Assembly (NCBI GenBank): GCA_023250495.1 | Contig: JAHFAP010000057.1 | Span: 1 to 14,098, forward strand | Length of the DNA stretch: 14,098 bases | From: Deltaproteobacteria bacterium | Lineage (GTDB): Bacteria; Desulfobacterota; Binatia; UBA9968 | Reading direction: 5' to 3' | Shown: piece by piece, positions 7,346-12,978 of the stretch | Position numbering within the stretch: the first letter of the stretch is position 1 | Layout of the letters: each line of letters opens with the position of its first letter | Position numbers and translations under genes: made by a program | The notes under the pieces: generated by a model | Seen by the model: the letters and a program-made list of their open reading frames with translations, nothing else | Told to the model about the DNA's origin: nothing | Database searches by the model: none

Positions 7346-8335
7346 ATGAGAACGAAAATTTCCATTTTGTTTGTCCTGCTGATCGCTGTCGCCGTGAAAT
7401 CCGCGCCGGCCGCGCAGACGCCGACCAAAGTCACGATGACCACCGGCTCGTTCAGCGAGCGGGAGGCCGCCATGTTCGTGGCTCAAGACCAAGGCTTCTT
7501 CCGGCGCTATGGCTTGGAGTTGACGTTCGTCCATGTCCGCAGCGGTCCCGTCGGCATGGCTGCTCTCGCGGGAGGCGACTCACAGCTCCACGAGGGCTCC
7601 GTCACCGGCGCGGTGCTCGGCGCCGCCGCGGAAGGGACCGACCTGGTATTCGTTGCCGGCATGATTAATAAACTCATTGGCAACATCATGGCGTCGCCGA
7701 AAATCAAGACTCCTTCGGACTTGAGGGGCAAAGTTATAGCCGTTACCAGCGCTAGCGGAGGCAGTTGGATGTTTACGACCCTGGCCCTGGAGTATTGGGG
7801 TCTGGACGCCAAGCGTGACGGAATCACCTTTCGCATCCTCGGGGACGAATCGGTGCGCAGCCAAGCGCTGCTTACCGAGACCATCGCGGCAACGCATCTC
7901 GGATATACCTTTGCGGCGCCCCTCAAAAGCCGGGGCTTTACCAACCTTGGCGACCTGGCCCAACTGCCCATCCCCTTCCAAAGCACGGGAATCATGACCA
8001 AACGCAGCTTCATCAACTCCTCGCCGGAAGTTGTGGAAAAGGTTTTGCGCGGCATAGTTGACTCCATGGCTTTCATTGCCCAACCGGAAAACAAGGCGGC
8101 GGTGCTCAAGAGCTTGGCCAAGGGACTCCGTCTGCCGAAGGTGGAGCTGGCCGTGGAGGGTTACGAGAGCCTGCCCATGCTGTACGACCGGCGCATCTAC
8201 CCCACGGTTGAAGGCGTGCGCAACGTTATCCGACTCCTTGGCTTGACCAACGAAAAGATCCGCCGGCTGAGAGCGGAAGAGCTGGTCGACGATCGCTTTG
8301 TGAGAAAGCTCGAGAAGGAAGGGCTGTTCCAATAG
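7346..8335 (+). CDS. NMT1/SsuA-type periplasmic solute-binding protein (3)
   Basis: The start is set by GGAGG (7336-7340) five bases before the ATG. The 329-residue product has a signal peptide (core about 5-18, cleavage near A22/A23). Motifs: FSEREAAMFVAQDQGFFRRY (36-55), LAGGDSQLHEG (74-84), TPSDLRGKVIAVTSASGGSW at the hinge (122-141), and RSFINSSPEVVEKVLRG in the C-lobe. It is a close paralogue of binding protein (5) at 9513; the two share GGDSQ-type and S-(G)G-N/S-WMFT motifs, the RRIYP and LTNEK blocks and an identical LVDDRFVRKLEKEGLF ending. Protein (3) has one extra residue, Gln, before the stop. It stands 27 bases before the next gene, so the two are probably co-transcribed. The ligand is unknown. 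Confidence 0.88.
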   Translation: MRTKISILFVLLIAVAVKSAPAAQTPTKVTMTTGSFSEREAAMFVAQDQGFFRRYGLELTFVHVRSGPVGMAALAGGDSQLHEGSVTGAVLGAAAEGTDLVFVAGMINKLIGNIMASPKIKTPSDLRGKVIAVTSASGGSWMFTTLALEYWGLDAKRDGITFRILGDESVRSQALLTETIAATHLGYTFAAPLKSRGFTNLGDLAQLPIPFQSTGIMTKRSFINSSPEVVEKVLRGIVDSMAFIAQPENKAAVLKSLAKGLRLPKVELAVEGYESLPMLYDRRIYPTVEGVRNVIRLLGLTNEKIRRLRAEELVDDRFVRKLEKEGLFQ

Positions 8336-8349
8336 AGATATGCGTCAAC
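8284..8349 (+). repeat. 66-bp 3'-end repeat, copy 1
   Basis: It matches 10460-10525 at all but four of 66 positions and runs about 14 bases past the stop codon. Upstream of this block the two paralogous genes differ much more at the nucleotide level. One difference turns CAATAG here into TAATGG in the other copy, moving the stop by one codon. Confidence 0.85.
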
Positions 8350-8362
8350 GTCGGGGAAAACG

Positions 8363-9355
8363 ATGGGTAAGATAACACGGATCGCGATTCTTTCTTTTGT
8401 TTCTTTCATCCTGTCCCATTCTATGTGTCCGAAAGCTTTTTCCGCCGACGGCTCCGATAAACTGACCCGCGTCCGGATCGGTTTGGCGGCCAGAAGCACC
8501 ACATCCATGCCCTTTTTCGTCGCTCGGGAGCGCGGCTTTTTCCGCGAGGAAAGTTTGGAAGCCGAGCTGATCGTGATGCAGGCGATCCAAACGATTCAGG
8601 CGATGCTAGGAAAAAGCACGGAATTCGCTTCCGCAACCGGGACGGCCGTCAGCTCCGCCGTGAGCGGCGCGGAGATCAAAGTGATATTGGCCGTAACCGA
8701 CCGTCCGTCGTTTGATCTTATTGTCCAGCCCGACATTACGAGCGTTCAACAATTGCGCGGCAAGAGAATCGGCACCGGGGGAGTCGGCTCGTTGTCGGAA
8801 ATCCTCTCTCGCCGGGTTTTAATCGCCCACGGGGTGCGTCCCGACGAGGTTGCAATTCTTACCATGGGCACCAGCCAACTGACTTACTTGGCCCTGAAAG
8901 CCAAAACCATCGATGCAACGATGCTGCAGATGCCGTTGACGTTCACGGCTCAAGATGAGGGCTATCGCAAACTCGTTGACGCGGGCACCGTTTATCGGTC
9001 CGTCCAGGGCGGACTTGCGACAACCAAATCGGTCCTCTCCCAGCGACCTGACCTGGTGACTAAGGTTGTCCGCGCCGTTCTGCGGGCGATCCGTCTGATC
9101 AAAGCCGACAGGAACTACAGCATTGATTTTATCAAGGGACCTTGGCTGGACATCGGCCGGGATCGCGAACGTATTGCCGCGCGAGTGTACGATGTTGCGG
9201 CCCCGGGGCTTCTGGAGACCGGGTCGGTCAACGAAGATATTCAGCGGCAAATGATCGCGGACGCGGCGCTTCGAATCAAGCCATCACAGCCGGTGCTTCC
9301 CGACCAAGCGTTCGACTTTAGCGTCGTCCATAGAGTCGGTGAAACTTTAAAATAG
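8363..9355 (+). CDS. NMT1/SsuA-type periplasmic solute-binding protein (4)
   Basis: 330 residues from ATG 8363, with only a modest ribosome site (GGGGA, 8353-8357). Signal peptide: a basic start, a core of about 7-18, then cleavage near AFSA (about 25-28). Motifs: TTSMPFFVARERGFFREESLEAELIVM-type opening, AISAVS/SGAEIKV middle, SVQQLRGKRIGTGGVGSLSE hinge, and a C-lobe helix with QRPDLVTKVVRAVLRAIRLI. It is more diverged from proteins (3) and (5) than those are from each other, and lacks their RRIYP and FVRKLEKEGLF blocks, so it probably has a different ligand. It follows protein (3) by 27 bases. The 157-base gap to the next gene holds small inverted repeats (AGCC/GGCT near 9386, CGGGC/GCCCG near 9400-9421) but no clear terminator. 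Confidence 0.86.
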   Translation: MGKITRIAILSFVSFILSHSMCPKAFSADGSDKLTRVRIGLAARSTTSMPFFVARERGFFREESLEAELIVMQAIQTIQAMLGKSTEFASATGTAVSSAVSGAEIKVILAVTDRPSFDLIVQPDITSVQQLRGKRIGTGGVGSLSEILSRRVLIAHGVRPDEVAILTMGTSQLTYLALKAKTIDATMLQMPLTFTAQDEGYRKLVDAGTVYRSVQGGLATTKSVLSQRPDLVTKVVRAVLRAIRLIKADRNYSIDFIKGPWLDIGRDRERIAARVYDVAAPGLLETGSVNEDIQRQMIADAALRIKPSQPVLPDQAFDFSVVHRVGETLK

Positions 9356-9512
9356 TTCAGTCGTTTCCCGTGTTGAAGGGTAAAGCCGAAAAAGGCTGCG
9401 GGCGAGTATTCGTATAGCCCGTGAATATTATGACACAAAAGTGACGATCAGAGTTGGCGAGTGTAGGTAATTTTCAGTGAGTGGAAAGTTACCACGGAAG
9501 CGAGGCGCGCTT

Positions 9513-10508
9513 ATGAAGATCCGATCCTTATTCTGTGTCACCGTCCTATGGCTTCTTTACTCCATTCCCGTCACCCTCTTAGCCGCCTCCGCCGCACCGC
9601 CAAGGGTAGTGATCACGCCGGCGAGCTTCAGCGACCGCGAGGGCATGCTGGTCGTCGCGCACCATCAAGGCTTTTTTCGCAAATACAACTTAGATGCGCA
9701 GCTCGTGTTGATGCCCAACGCGCCGCTCGCCCTGTCGGCCTTGGCGGCCGGTGATTCGCAGTTTTACTACGGCACCACCTCGGGCACGAGCTTAGGGGCG
9801 GTTTTGAACGGCCTCGACGGTGTTTTCATCGCCGGCTTCATCCACAGACTGGTCGGCGCCTTCGCCGTCGGCCGCGACATCAAAACGCCCGCGGATTTGA
9901 AAGGCAAGAAGATCGGAGTGGCGAGCCTCGGCGGCGGCAACTGGATGTTCACCATGCTCGCGTTCGAACATTGGGGCATCGACCCCAAACGCGACAACAT
10001 CACTTTTAGAATCATCGGCGATACCGGCGTGCGGGCGCAATCCATCGCCACCGGCGTCATCGACGGCTCGTTGTTGGGTTACACCCACGCCGCGATTCTC
10101 CGGCGCCAGGGCTTTCCGACTCTCGCCGACGTGGCGGAGCTGAATATTCCGTTTCAGGACAGCGGGCTCTTCACGCGCAAAAGTTTCCTTGTGCAACACC
10201 CGGAGACCGTCGAAAGCGTGCTTCGCGCGCTAGTGGAAGCGATCGCGTTTATCCAGCAGCCCGATAATAAAACCGCCGTGCTGAAGAGCCTGGCGCAATG
10301 GCTGCGCCTGCCCAAGCCGGACGATGCTTTGGAGGGTTACGATTTCATGCGCAAGATGTATACGCGGCGCATTTATCCCAACCTAGACGGTATCCGCAAC
10401 AGCATCCGGGTGTTGACTCTCACCAATGAAAAATTCGGCCGGCTGAAAGCGGAAGATTTGGTCGACGATCGGTTTGTGAGAAAGCTCGAGAAGGAAGGGC
10501 TGTTCTAA
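9513..10508 (+). CDS. NMT1/SsuA-type periplasmic solute-binding protein (5)
   Basis: The ATG at 9513 is preferred to an in-frame GTG at 9477. It has GAGG at 9502-9505, gives a normal signal peptide (MKIRSLFCVTVLWLL, cleavage near A25-A28), and makes 331 residues, matching its paralogue (3). Motifs: SFSDREGMLVVAHHQGFFRKY (38-58), LAAGDSQFYYGTTSG (78-92), TPADLKGKKIGVASLGGGNW at the hinge (125-144), and the ending LVDDRFVRKLEKEGLF. The stop TAA replaces the CAA (Gln) codon of paralogue (3). Its 3' 66 bases are nearly identical to that gene. The retained signal peptide, hinge and pocket segments suggest a functional protein. The ligand is unknown. It is the last intact gene of the binding-protein series. 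Confidence 0.87.
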   Translation: MKIRSLFCVTVLWLLYSIPVTLLAASAAPPRVVITPASFSDREGMLVVAHHQGFFRKYNLDAQLVLMPNAPLALSALAAGDSQFYYGTTSGTSLGAVLNGLDGVFIAGFIHRLVGAFAVGRDIKTPADLKGKKIGVASLGGGNWMFTMLAFEHWGIDPKRDNITFRIIGDTGVRAQSIATGVIDGSLLGYTHAAILRRQGFPTLADVAELNIPFQDSGLFTRKSFLVQHPETVESVLRALVEAIAFIQQPDNKTAVLKSLAQWLRLPKPDDALEGYDFMRKMYTRRIYPNLDGIRNSIRVLTLTNEKFGRLKAEDLVDDRFVRKLEKEGLF

Positions 10509-10525
10509 TGGAGATACGCGTCAAC
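10460..10525 (+). repeat. 66-bp 3'-end repeat, copy 2
   Basis: Partner of 8284-8349 (four mismatches in 66). It begins in the last sixteen codons of binding protein (5) and continues past its stop. Immediately afterwards the two loci diverge, here into a C/T-rich stretch and heptamer array D. Confidence 0.85.
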
Positions 10526-10541
10526 CCCCTTTTTCTTTTCC

Positions 10542-10587
10542 CGAGTCACGGCTTTTATCCGACTCTTGCCTCAAACCTCACGCCTAA
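10542..10587 (+). repeat. Heptamer repeat array D
   Basis: Two sub-arrays: CGAGTCA, CGGCTTT (10542-10555), then after 11 bases TGCCTCA, AACCTCA, CGCCTAA (10567-10587). The unit agrees with the other arrays. It directly abuts the relic at 10590. Confidence 0.6.
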
Positions 10588-10589
10588 AT

Positions 10590-10625
10590 GCCGCCGGGAC
10601 TCAGTAGCTCCATCGTTGCGGCGAC
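10590..10625 (+). pseudogene. Relic: last codons and 3' flank of a gene like binding protein (2)
   Basis: 36 bases match 4891-4926 with four differences, all transitions. They include the terminal codons (AAGTQ here, AAGIQ there), the TAG stop and about 18 bases of flank. No open frame for a binding protein precedes it, so only the gene end survives. Confidence 0.7.
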
Positions 10626-10679
10626 GGGCAAGGCGCGGTAAATTATGCCTAAATCAAGTATAATGCCCCTGGAAACTGT

Positions 10680-10727
10680 CCCAAGGTCGTGAAGTTCCAG
10701 GTCCGTCCCGACCAGCCGGCGAAGTGA
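10680..10727 (+). pseudogene. Relic: last sixteen codons of a gene like the haem/propeller protein
   Basis: The frame reads PKVVKFQVRPDQPAK and TGA, against PKVVKFQLRPDPLAK at the end of the 312-2510 gene. The first 21 bases are identical, as is GCGAAGTGAAGGG across the stop. Nothing upstream resembles the rest of that gene. The remainder of the 10509-10793 gap holds no other recognisable gene. Confidence 0.75.
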
Positions 10728-10793
10728 AGGGCTGCGATAAGTCAGCGCCGGCGGCGCCCAGCTCGGTCGCCTGGATCTAGTTGAAAGCTTATT

Positions 10794-11054
10794 GTGCCGA
10801 CAATCAGCGTATTTTTTGGTATCATCATCCGTATGTTTTACCGGGACCATAGCCCTCCCCATTTTCATGCGGAGTATCAGGGACAAAATGCTACTTTCGA
10901 TTTCGATGGCAAGCTGCTTGAAGGTGAGATGGAATCCCGTACCGCCAAGGAACTTATCAGGAAGTGGGCGCGGATGCATAAAGCGGAGCTAAGCAAGAAT
11001 TGGGAGAACATGCGACAGAGGAAGGGCTTCATGAGAATCGAGCCCCTAAAGTAG
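10794..11054 (+). CDS. DUF4160 domain protein
   Basis: 86 residues from GTG 10794. The pattern MPTIS-x-F-x-GIIIRMFYRDHSPPHFHAEY (1-28), then a middle with FDFDGKLLEGEM, ELIRKWARMHKAELSKNWE and a final IEPL, is the DUF4160 family at its usual full length. The conserved PPHFHAEY segment has two histidines. No biochemical role is established that I can name. The stop is eight bases before the DUF2442 gene, and the two families are often neighbours, so they probably act as a pair; a toxin-antitoxin-like role is conjecture. The ribosome site is weak (GAAAG, about ten bases upstream), so expression may be low. It sits right after the gene graveyard, consistent with insertion of an accessory cassette. 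Confidence 0.85.
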   Translation: MPTISVFFGIIIRMFYRDHSPPHFHAEYQGQNATFDFDGKLLEGEMESRTAKELIRKWARMHKAELSKNWENMRQRKGFMRIEPLK

Positions 11055-11062
11055 GAGGATAC

Positions 11063-11332
11063 ATGCTGCCGTCAGTCACAAAGGCAAAGTACGTTAAAGA
11101 CTACCTCATTGAAGTGAAATTCAATGACGGTACGAAAAAGATTATCGATTTCGAAGGTTGGCTTAGTGGTCCAGTTTTCAAACCTTTGCGGAATAAGGAT
11201 TACTTCAAGAAATTTTTCATAGATGGTCCCACCATCGCCTGGCCGAACGGTGCCGACATTGCGCCAGAAACATTGTACGCAGCAGCGGCAGTTGAGGTTG
11301 GCCCGAACCAGAAAATACGGCGCACGGCTTGA
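11063..11332 (+). CDS. DUF2442 domain protein
   Basis: 89 residues. The ATG at 11063 is chosen over an upstream in-frame start at 11000 because AGGAGG (about 11053-11058) is placed for it and the upstream start would overlap the DUF4160 gene. The small beta-rich protein shows the family pattern: V-x-x-AKYVKDYLIEVKFNDG (a strand pair), IIDFEGWLSGPVFKPLRN, then FFIDGPTIAWPNGADIAPETLY. The W-P-N-G-x-D-I-(A/S)-P-E-x-LY ending is diagnostic. Some DUF2442 proteins have been discussed as DNA-binding or antitoxin-like partners; I cannot confirm that here. The strong ribosome site against the weak one of its partner would make this product more abundant, as expected if it neutralises DUF4160. Confidence 0.88.
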   Translation: MLPSVTKAKYVKDYLIEVKFNDGTKKIIDFEGWLSGPVFKPLRNKDYFKKFFIDGPTIAWPNGADIAPETLYAAAAVEVGPNQKIRRTA

Positions 11333-11362
11333 TAGTAAAGTAACCTCTTTCAGTTGAGCACT

Positions 11363-11518
11363 ATGGCGTACAAGGCAAAGAAGAGCGAGCACGCGGGATC
11401 CAAAAAAGGCCGCGGCGCGTTCTATGGCCGCAAGACGGAGGCGAAGAAAGCGAGCAATCGGCGTCGCCGCGAAGATGACAAACGTGCGGCCTTAAACGAT
11501 GGCACATCACAAGCGTAA
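11363..11518 (+). CDS. Small highly basic protein (51 residues)
   Basis: ATG 11363 to TAA 11518 gives a Lys/Arg-rich product: MAYKAKKSEHAGSKKGRG, then FYGRKTEAKKASNRRRRED. Composition (about a third Lys plus Arg) and the KKSEHAGxKKGRGA-(F/Y)-(Y/W)-GRK motif look like a conserved small hypothetical family I have seen beside CxxC-containing mini-proteins; this is recollection, not a search. It lacks a signal or membrane segment and may bind nucleic acid or ribosomes (inference). It has no strong ribosome site and may be coupled to the DUF2442 gene 30 bases upstream. Its last 20 bases overlap the start of the next small gene in another frame. Confidence 0.6.
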   Translation: MAYKAKKSEHAGSKKGRGAFYGRKTEAKKASNRRRREDDKRAALNDGTSQA

Positions 11519-11717
11519 GCGTCCAAAGAATCGTCGGGCTGGTTGCCTCCTCTGCAAGCCGTGGAAAATGAACGGCTTCGCCAAGGACAGGGCGGACGCC
11601 GAACCCTTCTCTGATCACCGGCGCCGGTATTACGCTGACAGAGAGCTGCAACAGGGGGGAAGCAAGTGTCATCCCGACGCGGCTCCCACCGCCTCTCGCT
11701 TCATGTCTTCCGCCTAA
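11499..11717 (+). CDS. Small basic CxxC protein (72 residues)
   Basis: ATG 11499 begins inside the preceding small gene. The N-terminal half is HKRKRPKNRRAGCLLCKPWK (C16-x-x-C19), a motif I recognise as recurrent in short uncharacterised bacterial proteins, followed by KDRADAEPFSDHRRRYYAD, which fits the same family. The last 20 or so residues (GGSKCHPDAAPTASRFMSSA) look non-homologous, as if the original end had been replaced. The stop TAA (11715-11717) forms the end of the first heptamer unit of array E. C16, C19 and the nearby basic residues could hold a metal or bind RNA (inference). The overlap with the gene at 11363 suggests translational coupling and joint function. Confidence 0.6.
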   Translation: MAHHKRKRPKNRRAGCLLCKPWKMNGFAKDRADAEPFSDHRRRYYADRELQQGGSKCHPDAAPTASRFMSSA

Positions 11718-11776
11718 CTGTTGCCTGATGCCTCACGCCTATTTCTGTTGCCTATCGCCTACTGCCTAATGCCTAT
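11711..11776 (+). repeat. Heptamer repeat array E (best array)
   Basis: Units: CGCCTAA (11711), TGCCTGA (11722), TGCCTCA (11729), CGCCTAT (11736), a TTCTGT hexamer, TGCCTAT (11749), CGCCTAC (11756), TGCCTAA (11763), TGCCTAT (11770). It bridges two convergent genes and supplies the stop codon of each. On the minus strand the last codons of msrA (SDRH, stop) are read from it. Confidence 0.8.
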
Positions 11777-12398
11777 CGCTTTTTTGACTTCCCCAAAGCT
11801 CCGCAATCCGCTGGTCGCGGCCGCAGCCGATGCGGTAGGCCTGATAGCGCGCCGGGTTTTTCAGGTGGAAGTCCTGGTGATACTCCTCGGCGGGATAGAA
11901 CTGCGAGGCGGAGAGAATTTGGGTCACGATGGGTTGTTTGAAGCGGCCTTGCAGAGCTGACTTGGACTTTTCCGCCAGACTCTTTTGCCCCTCGTCATGA
12001 TAGAAGATGGCGGTGCGATACTGGTTTCCCATATCGCAAAATTGCCCGTTGGCCGTGAGCGGGTCGATGTTGTGCCAGAAGGCGTCGAGCAGTTTTTCGT
12101 AGCTGACTTTTTTCGGATCGTAGGTAACCTGCACGGATTCCGCGTGGCCGGTGCGGCCGGTAACGACCTGCTCGTAGGTCGGGTTCTTTTTGGCGCCGCC
12201 GGTGTAGCCGGAGACGGTCGAAAGCACGCCTTCGACTTTGTCGAAGAAGCGCTCCACGGACCAGAAACAGCCGCCGGCAAAAGTCGCTTTGGCGGTTTGA
12301 GGGCCGCTGCCGCTCTCAGCTGCGGAAGCCATCTCACCCAAAGCAAGAACCACCGCGCCGGCTAAACAAAGCGCGTTCATAACTTTCCGTATGTTCAT
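11766..12398 (-). CDS. msrA: Secreted peptide-methionine (S)-S-oxide reductase MsrA
   Basis: Reduces the S-epimer of methionine sulfoxide in oxidised proteins. The 210-residue product starts with a signal peptide (MNIRKVMNALCLAGAVVLAL, cleavage near A25-A27), so it works in the periplasm. The catalytic GGCFW motif gives C44, and E in SVER (E49) and the YxGG segment (GYTGGAKKNPTYEQV) are in place. GHAESVQVTYDP, DPLTANGQFCDMGNQYRTAIF and PAEEYHQDFHLKNP are all typical. C192 in IGCGRD is the likely resolving cysteine; the Cys in QFCDMG may also take part. The start is supported by GGAGGGG just upstream on the minus strand. The C-terminal SDRH is encoded by heptamer array E. It is divergent from the ArsR-like gene and the 5' end is duplicated at 13037-13200. 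A periplasmic thiol or quinone reductant would be needed; none is seen here. Confidence 0.93.
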   Translation of the reverse strand: MNIRKVMNALCLAGAVVLALGEMASAAESGSGPQTAKATFAGGCFWSVERFFDKVEGVLSTVSGYTGGAKKNPTYEQVVTGRTGHAESVQVTYDPKKVSYEKLLDAFWHNIDPLTANGQFCDMGNQYRTAIFYHDEGQKSLAEKSKSALQGRFKQPIVTQILSASQFYPAEEYHQDFHLKNPARYQAYRIGCGRDQRIAELWGSQKSDRH

Positions 12399-12483
12399 CG
12401 TACCCCTCCGAAGCGGAATCTCATCCGGATCAAATCACCTTTCACCCCTCTTTTGCAATAGCCGCGTGAAAAAACAGCAACTG
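12319..12483. repeat. 165-bp direct repeat, copy 1 (msrA 5' end and leader)
   Basis: It covers the first 27 or so codons of msrA and about 85 bases of its leader, and matches 13037-13200 with few differences and a constant offset of 718 bases over most of its length. Both copies keep the leader stretch with ATCCGGATCAAATCACC; in copy 2 this forms the perfect palindrome TGATCCGGATCA. Confidence 0.85.
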
Positions 12484-12528
12484 CGAATCACGTAATCGCG
12501 ATCCGCAAGTCGGGCGTGGACCGGCCGG

Positions 12529-12534
12529 TATAAT
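12529..12534 (+). promoter_or_regulatory. -10 element of the ArsR-like gene
   Basis: Consensus TATAAT lies at 12529-12534, with no clear -35. Transcription would start near 12541, at the first base of the palindromic operator, and leave a leader of about 26 bases without a recognisable Shine-Dalgarno before ATG 12567. Confidence 0.55.
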
Positions 12535-12540
12535 TTCACA

Positions 12541-12558
12541 TTTGCGCAATTGCGCAAA
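12541..12558. promoter_or_regulatory. Operator 1: perfect 18-bp palindrome
   Basis: TTTGCGCAATTGCGCAAA is fully self-complementary. It sits seven bases after the TATAAT box and nine before the ArsR-like start codon, where a dimeric winged-helix repressor would block its own transcription. The context CATTTGCGCAATTG(C/A)GCAAACGTGA is shared with operator 2. Confidence 0.75.
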
Positions 12559-12566
12559 CGTGATAA

Positions 12567-12875
12567 ATGAGCCGCATGGAAGAACGGGCCTACAGGCAAT
12601 CGCGCCTCTGCCGTCTCTTGGGCAACCCCTTAACCTTTTCCATTGTTCACCTGTTGGCGGAAAATAAAGACATGAGCACCAGTCAGGTCGCGCGAGGCGT
12701 CGGCCGCAGCGTGTCGCGAGTAAGCCACGTGTTGGGGGCACTACGGATGACGGAGGTCGTAAGATATGAGACAGATGGGAAGCAGGCCAGATACCGGCTG
12801 AAGCACCCCCGTGAAATCCGGCAGATCCTCAGCGCTCTGGAGAAATTTATCGACTCGGCCTCCCCTTCCCGGTAG
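12567..12875 (+). CDS. ArsR-fold winged-helix transcriptional regulator
   Basis: 102 residues from ATG 12567 (another ATG at 12576). The order is a leading helix (EERAYRQSRLCRLLGNP), a helix with FSIVHLLAENK, then the recognition region MSTSQVARGVGRSVSRVSHVLGAL (about 36-60), a wing with VVRYETDGKQARYRLK, and a dimerisation helix (IRQILSALEKFI). The length and fold match the ArsR/SmtB family. The ELCxC arsenic site of alpha-3 is absent, and the only Cys is C15, so it is probably not a classical metal sensor. It may respond to redox through C15 or to another signal. It lies divergent from the secreted msrA and is flanked by two copies of the same palindrome, so autorepression is likely and control of msrA possible. 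Confidence 0.85.
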   Translation: MSRMEERAYRQSRLCRLLGNPLTFSIVHLLAENKDMSTSQVARGVGRSVSRVSHVLGALRMTEVVRYETDGKQARYRLKHPREIRQILSALEKFIDSASPSR

Positions 12876-12885
12876 TAGTTGCTCA

Positions 12886-12903
12886 TTTGCGCAATTGAGC
12901 AAA
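12886..12903. promoter_or_regulatory. Operator 2: near-perfect copy of the palindrome
   Basis: TTTGCGCAATTGAGCAAA differs from operator 1 at one base. With its flanks (12884-12911) it matches 12539-12566 at all but two positions. It begins ten bases after the regulator's stop codon, but no intact gene follows within 400 bases. A weak TAGTAG (12873-12878) is in the position held by TATAAT at operator 1. Confidence 0.7.
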
Positions 12904-12978
12904 CGTGACAAGGTTGATCGTGCCGATACGGAGCGCCAGATTTTGTTTTGGCCCGAGGGACAAGGCCGTTAAGAAAGG

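Noticed and set aside
9477..9512. Upstream GTG start for binding protein (5)
   Set aside because: It adds twelve residues before an already complete signal peptide and has no ribosome site; the ATG at 9513 matches the paralogue's length.
10508..10663. 51-codon plus-strand ORF starting in a TAATG overlap after binding protein (5)
   Set aside because: It is made of repeat tail, heptamer array D and the gene relic, with no conserved protein pattern or ribosome site of its own.
10584..10979. Minus-strand open frame over the graveyard and the DUF4160 gene
   Set aside because: It is antisense to a recognised family and to relics.
11711..11776. Heptamer array considered as a CRISPR array
   Set aside because: Units are seven bases long and directly adjacent, without spacers, and no cas genes are present.
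11721..12365. Plus-strand open frames opposite msrA
   Set aside because: MsrA motifs (GGCFW, QYRTAIF, IGCGRD) are unambiguous on the minus strand.
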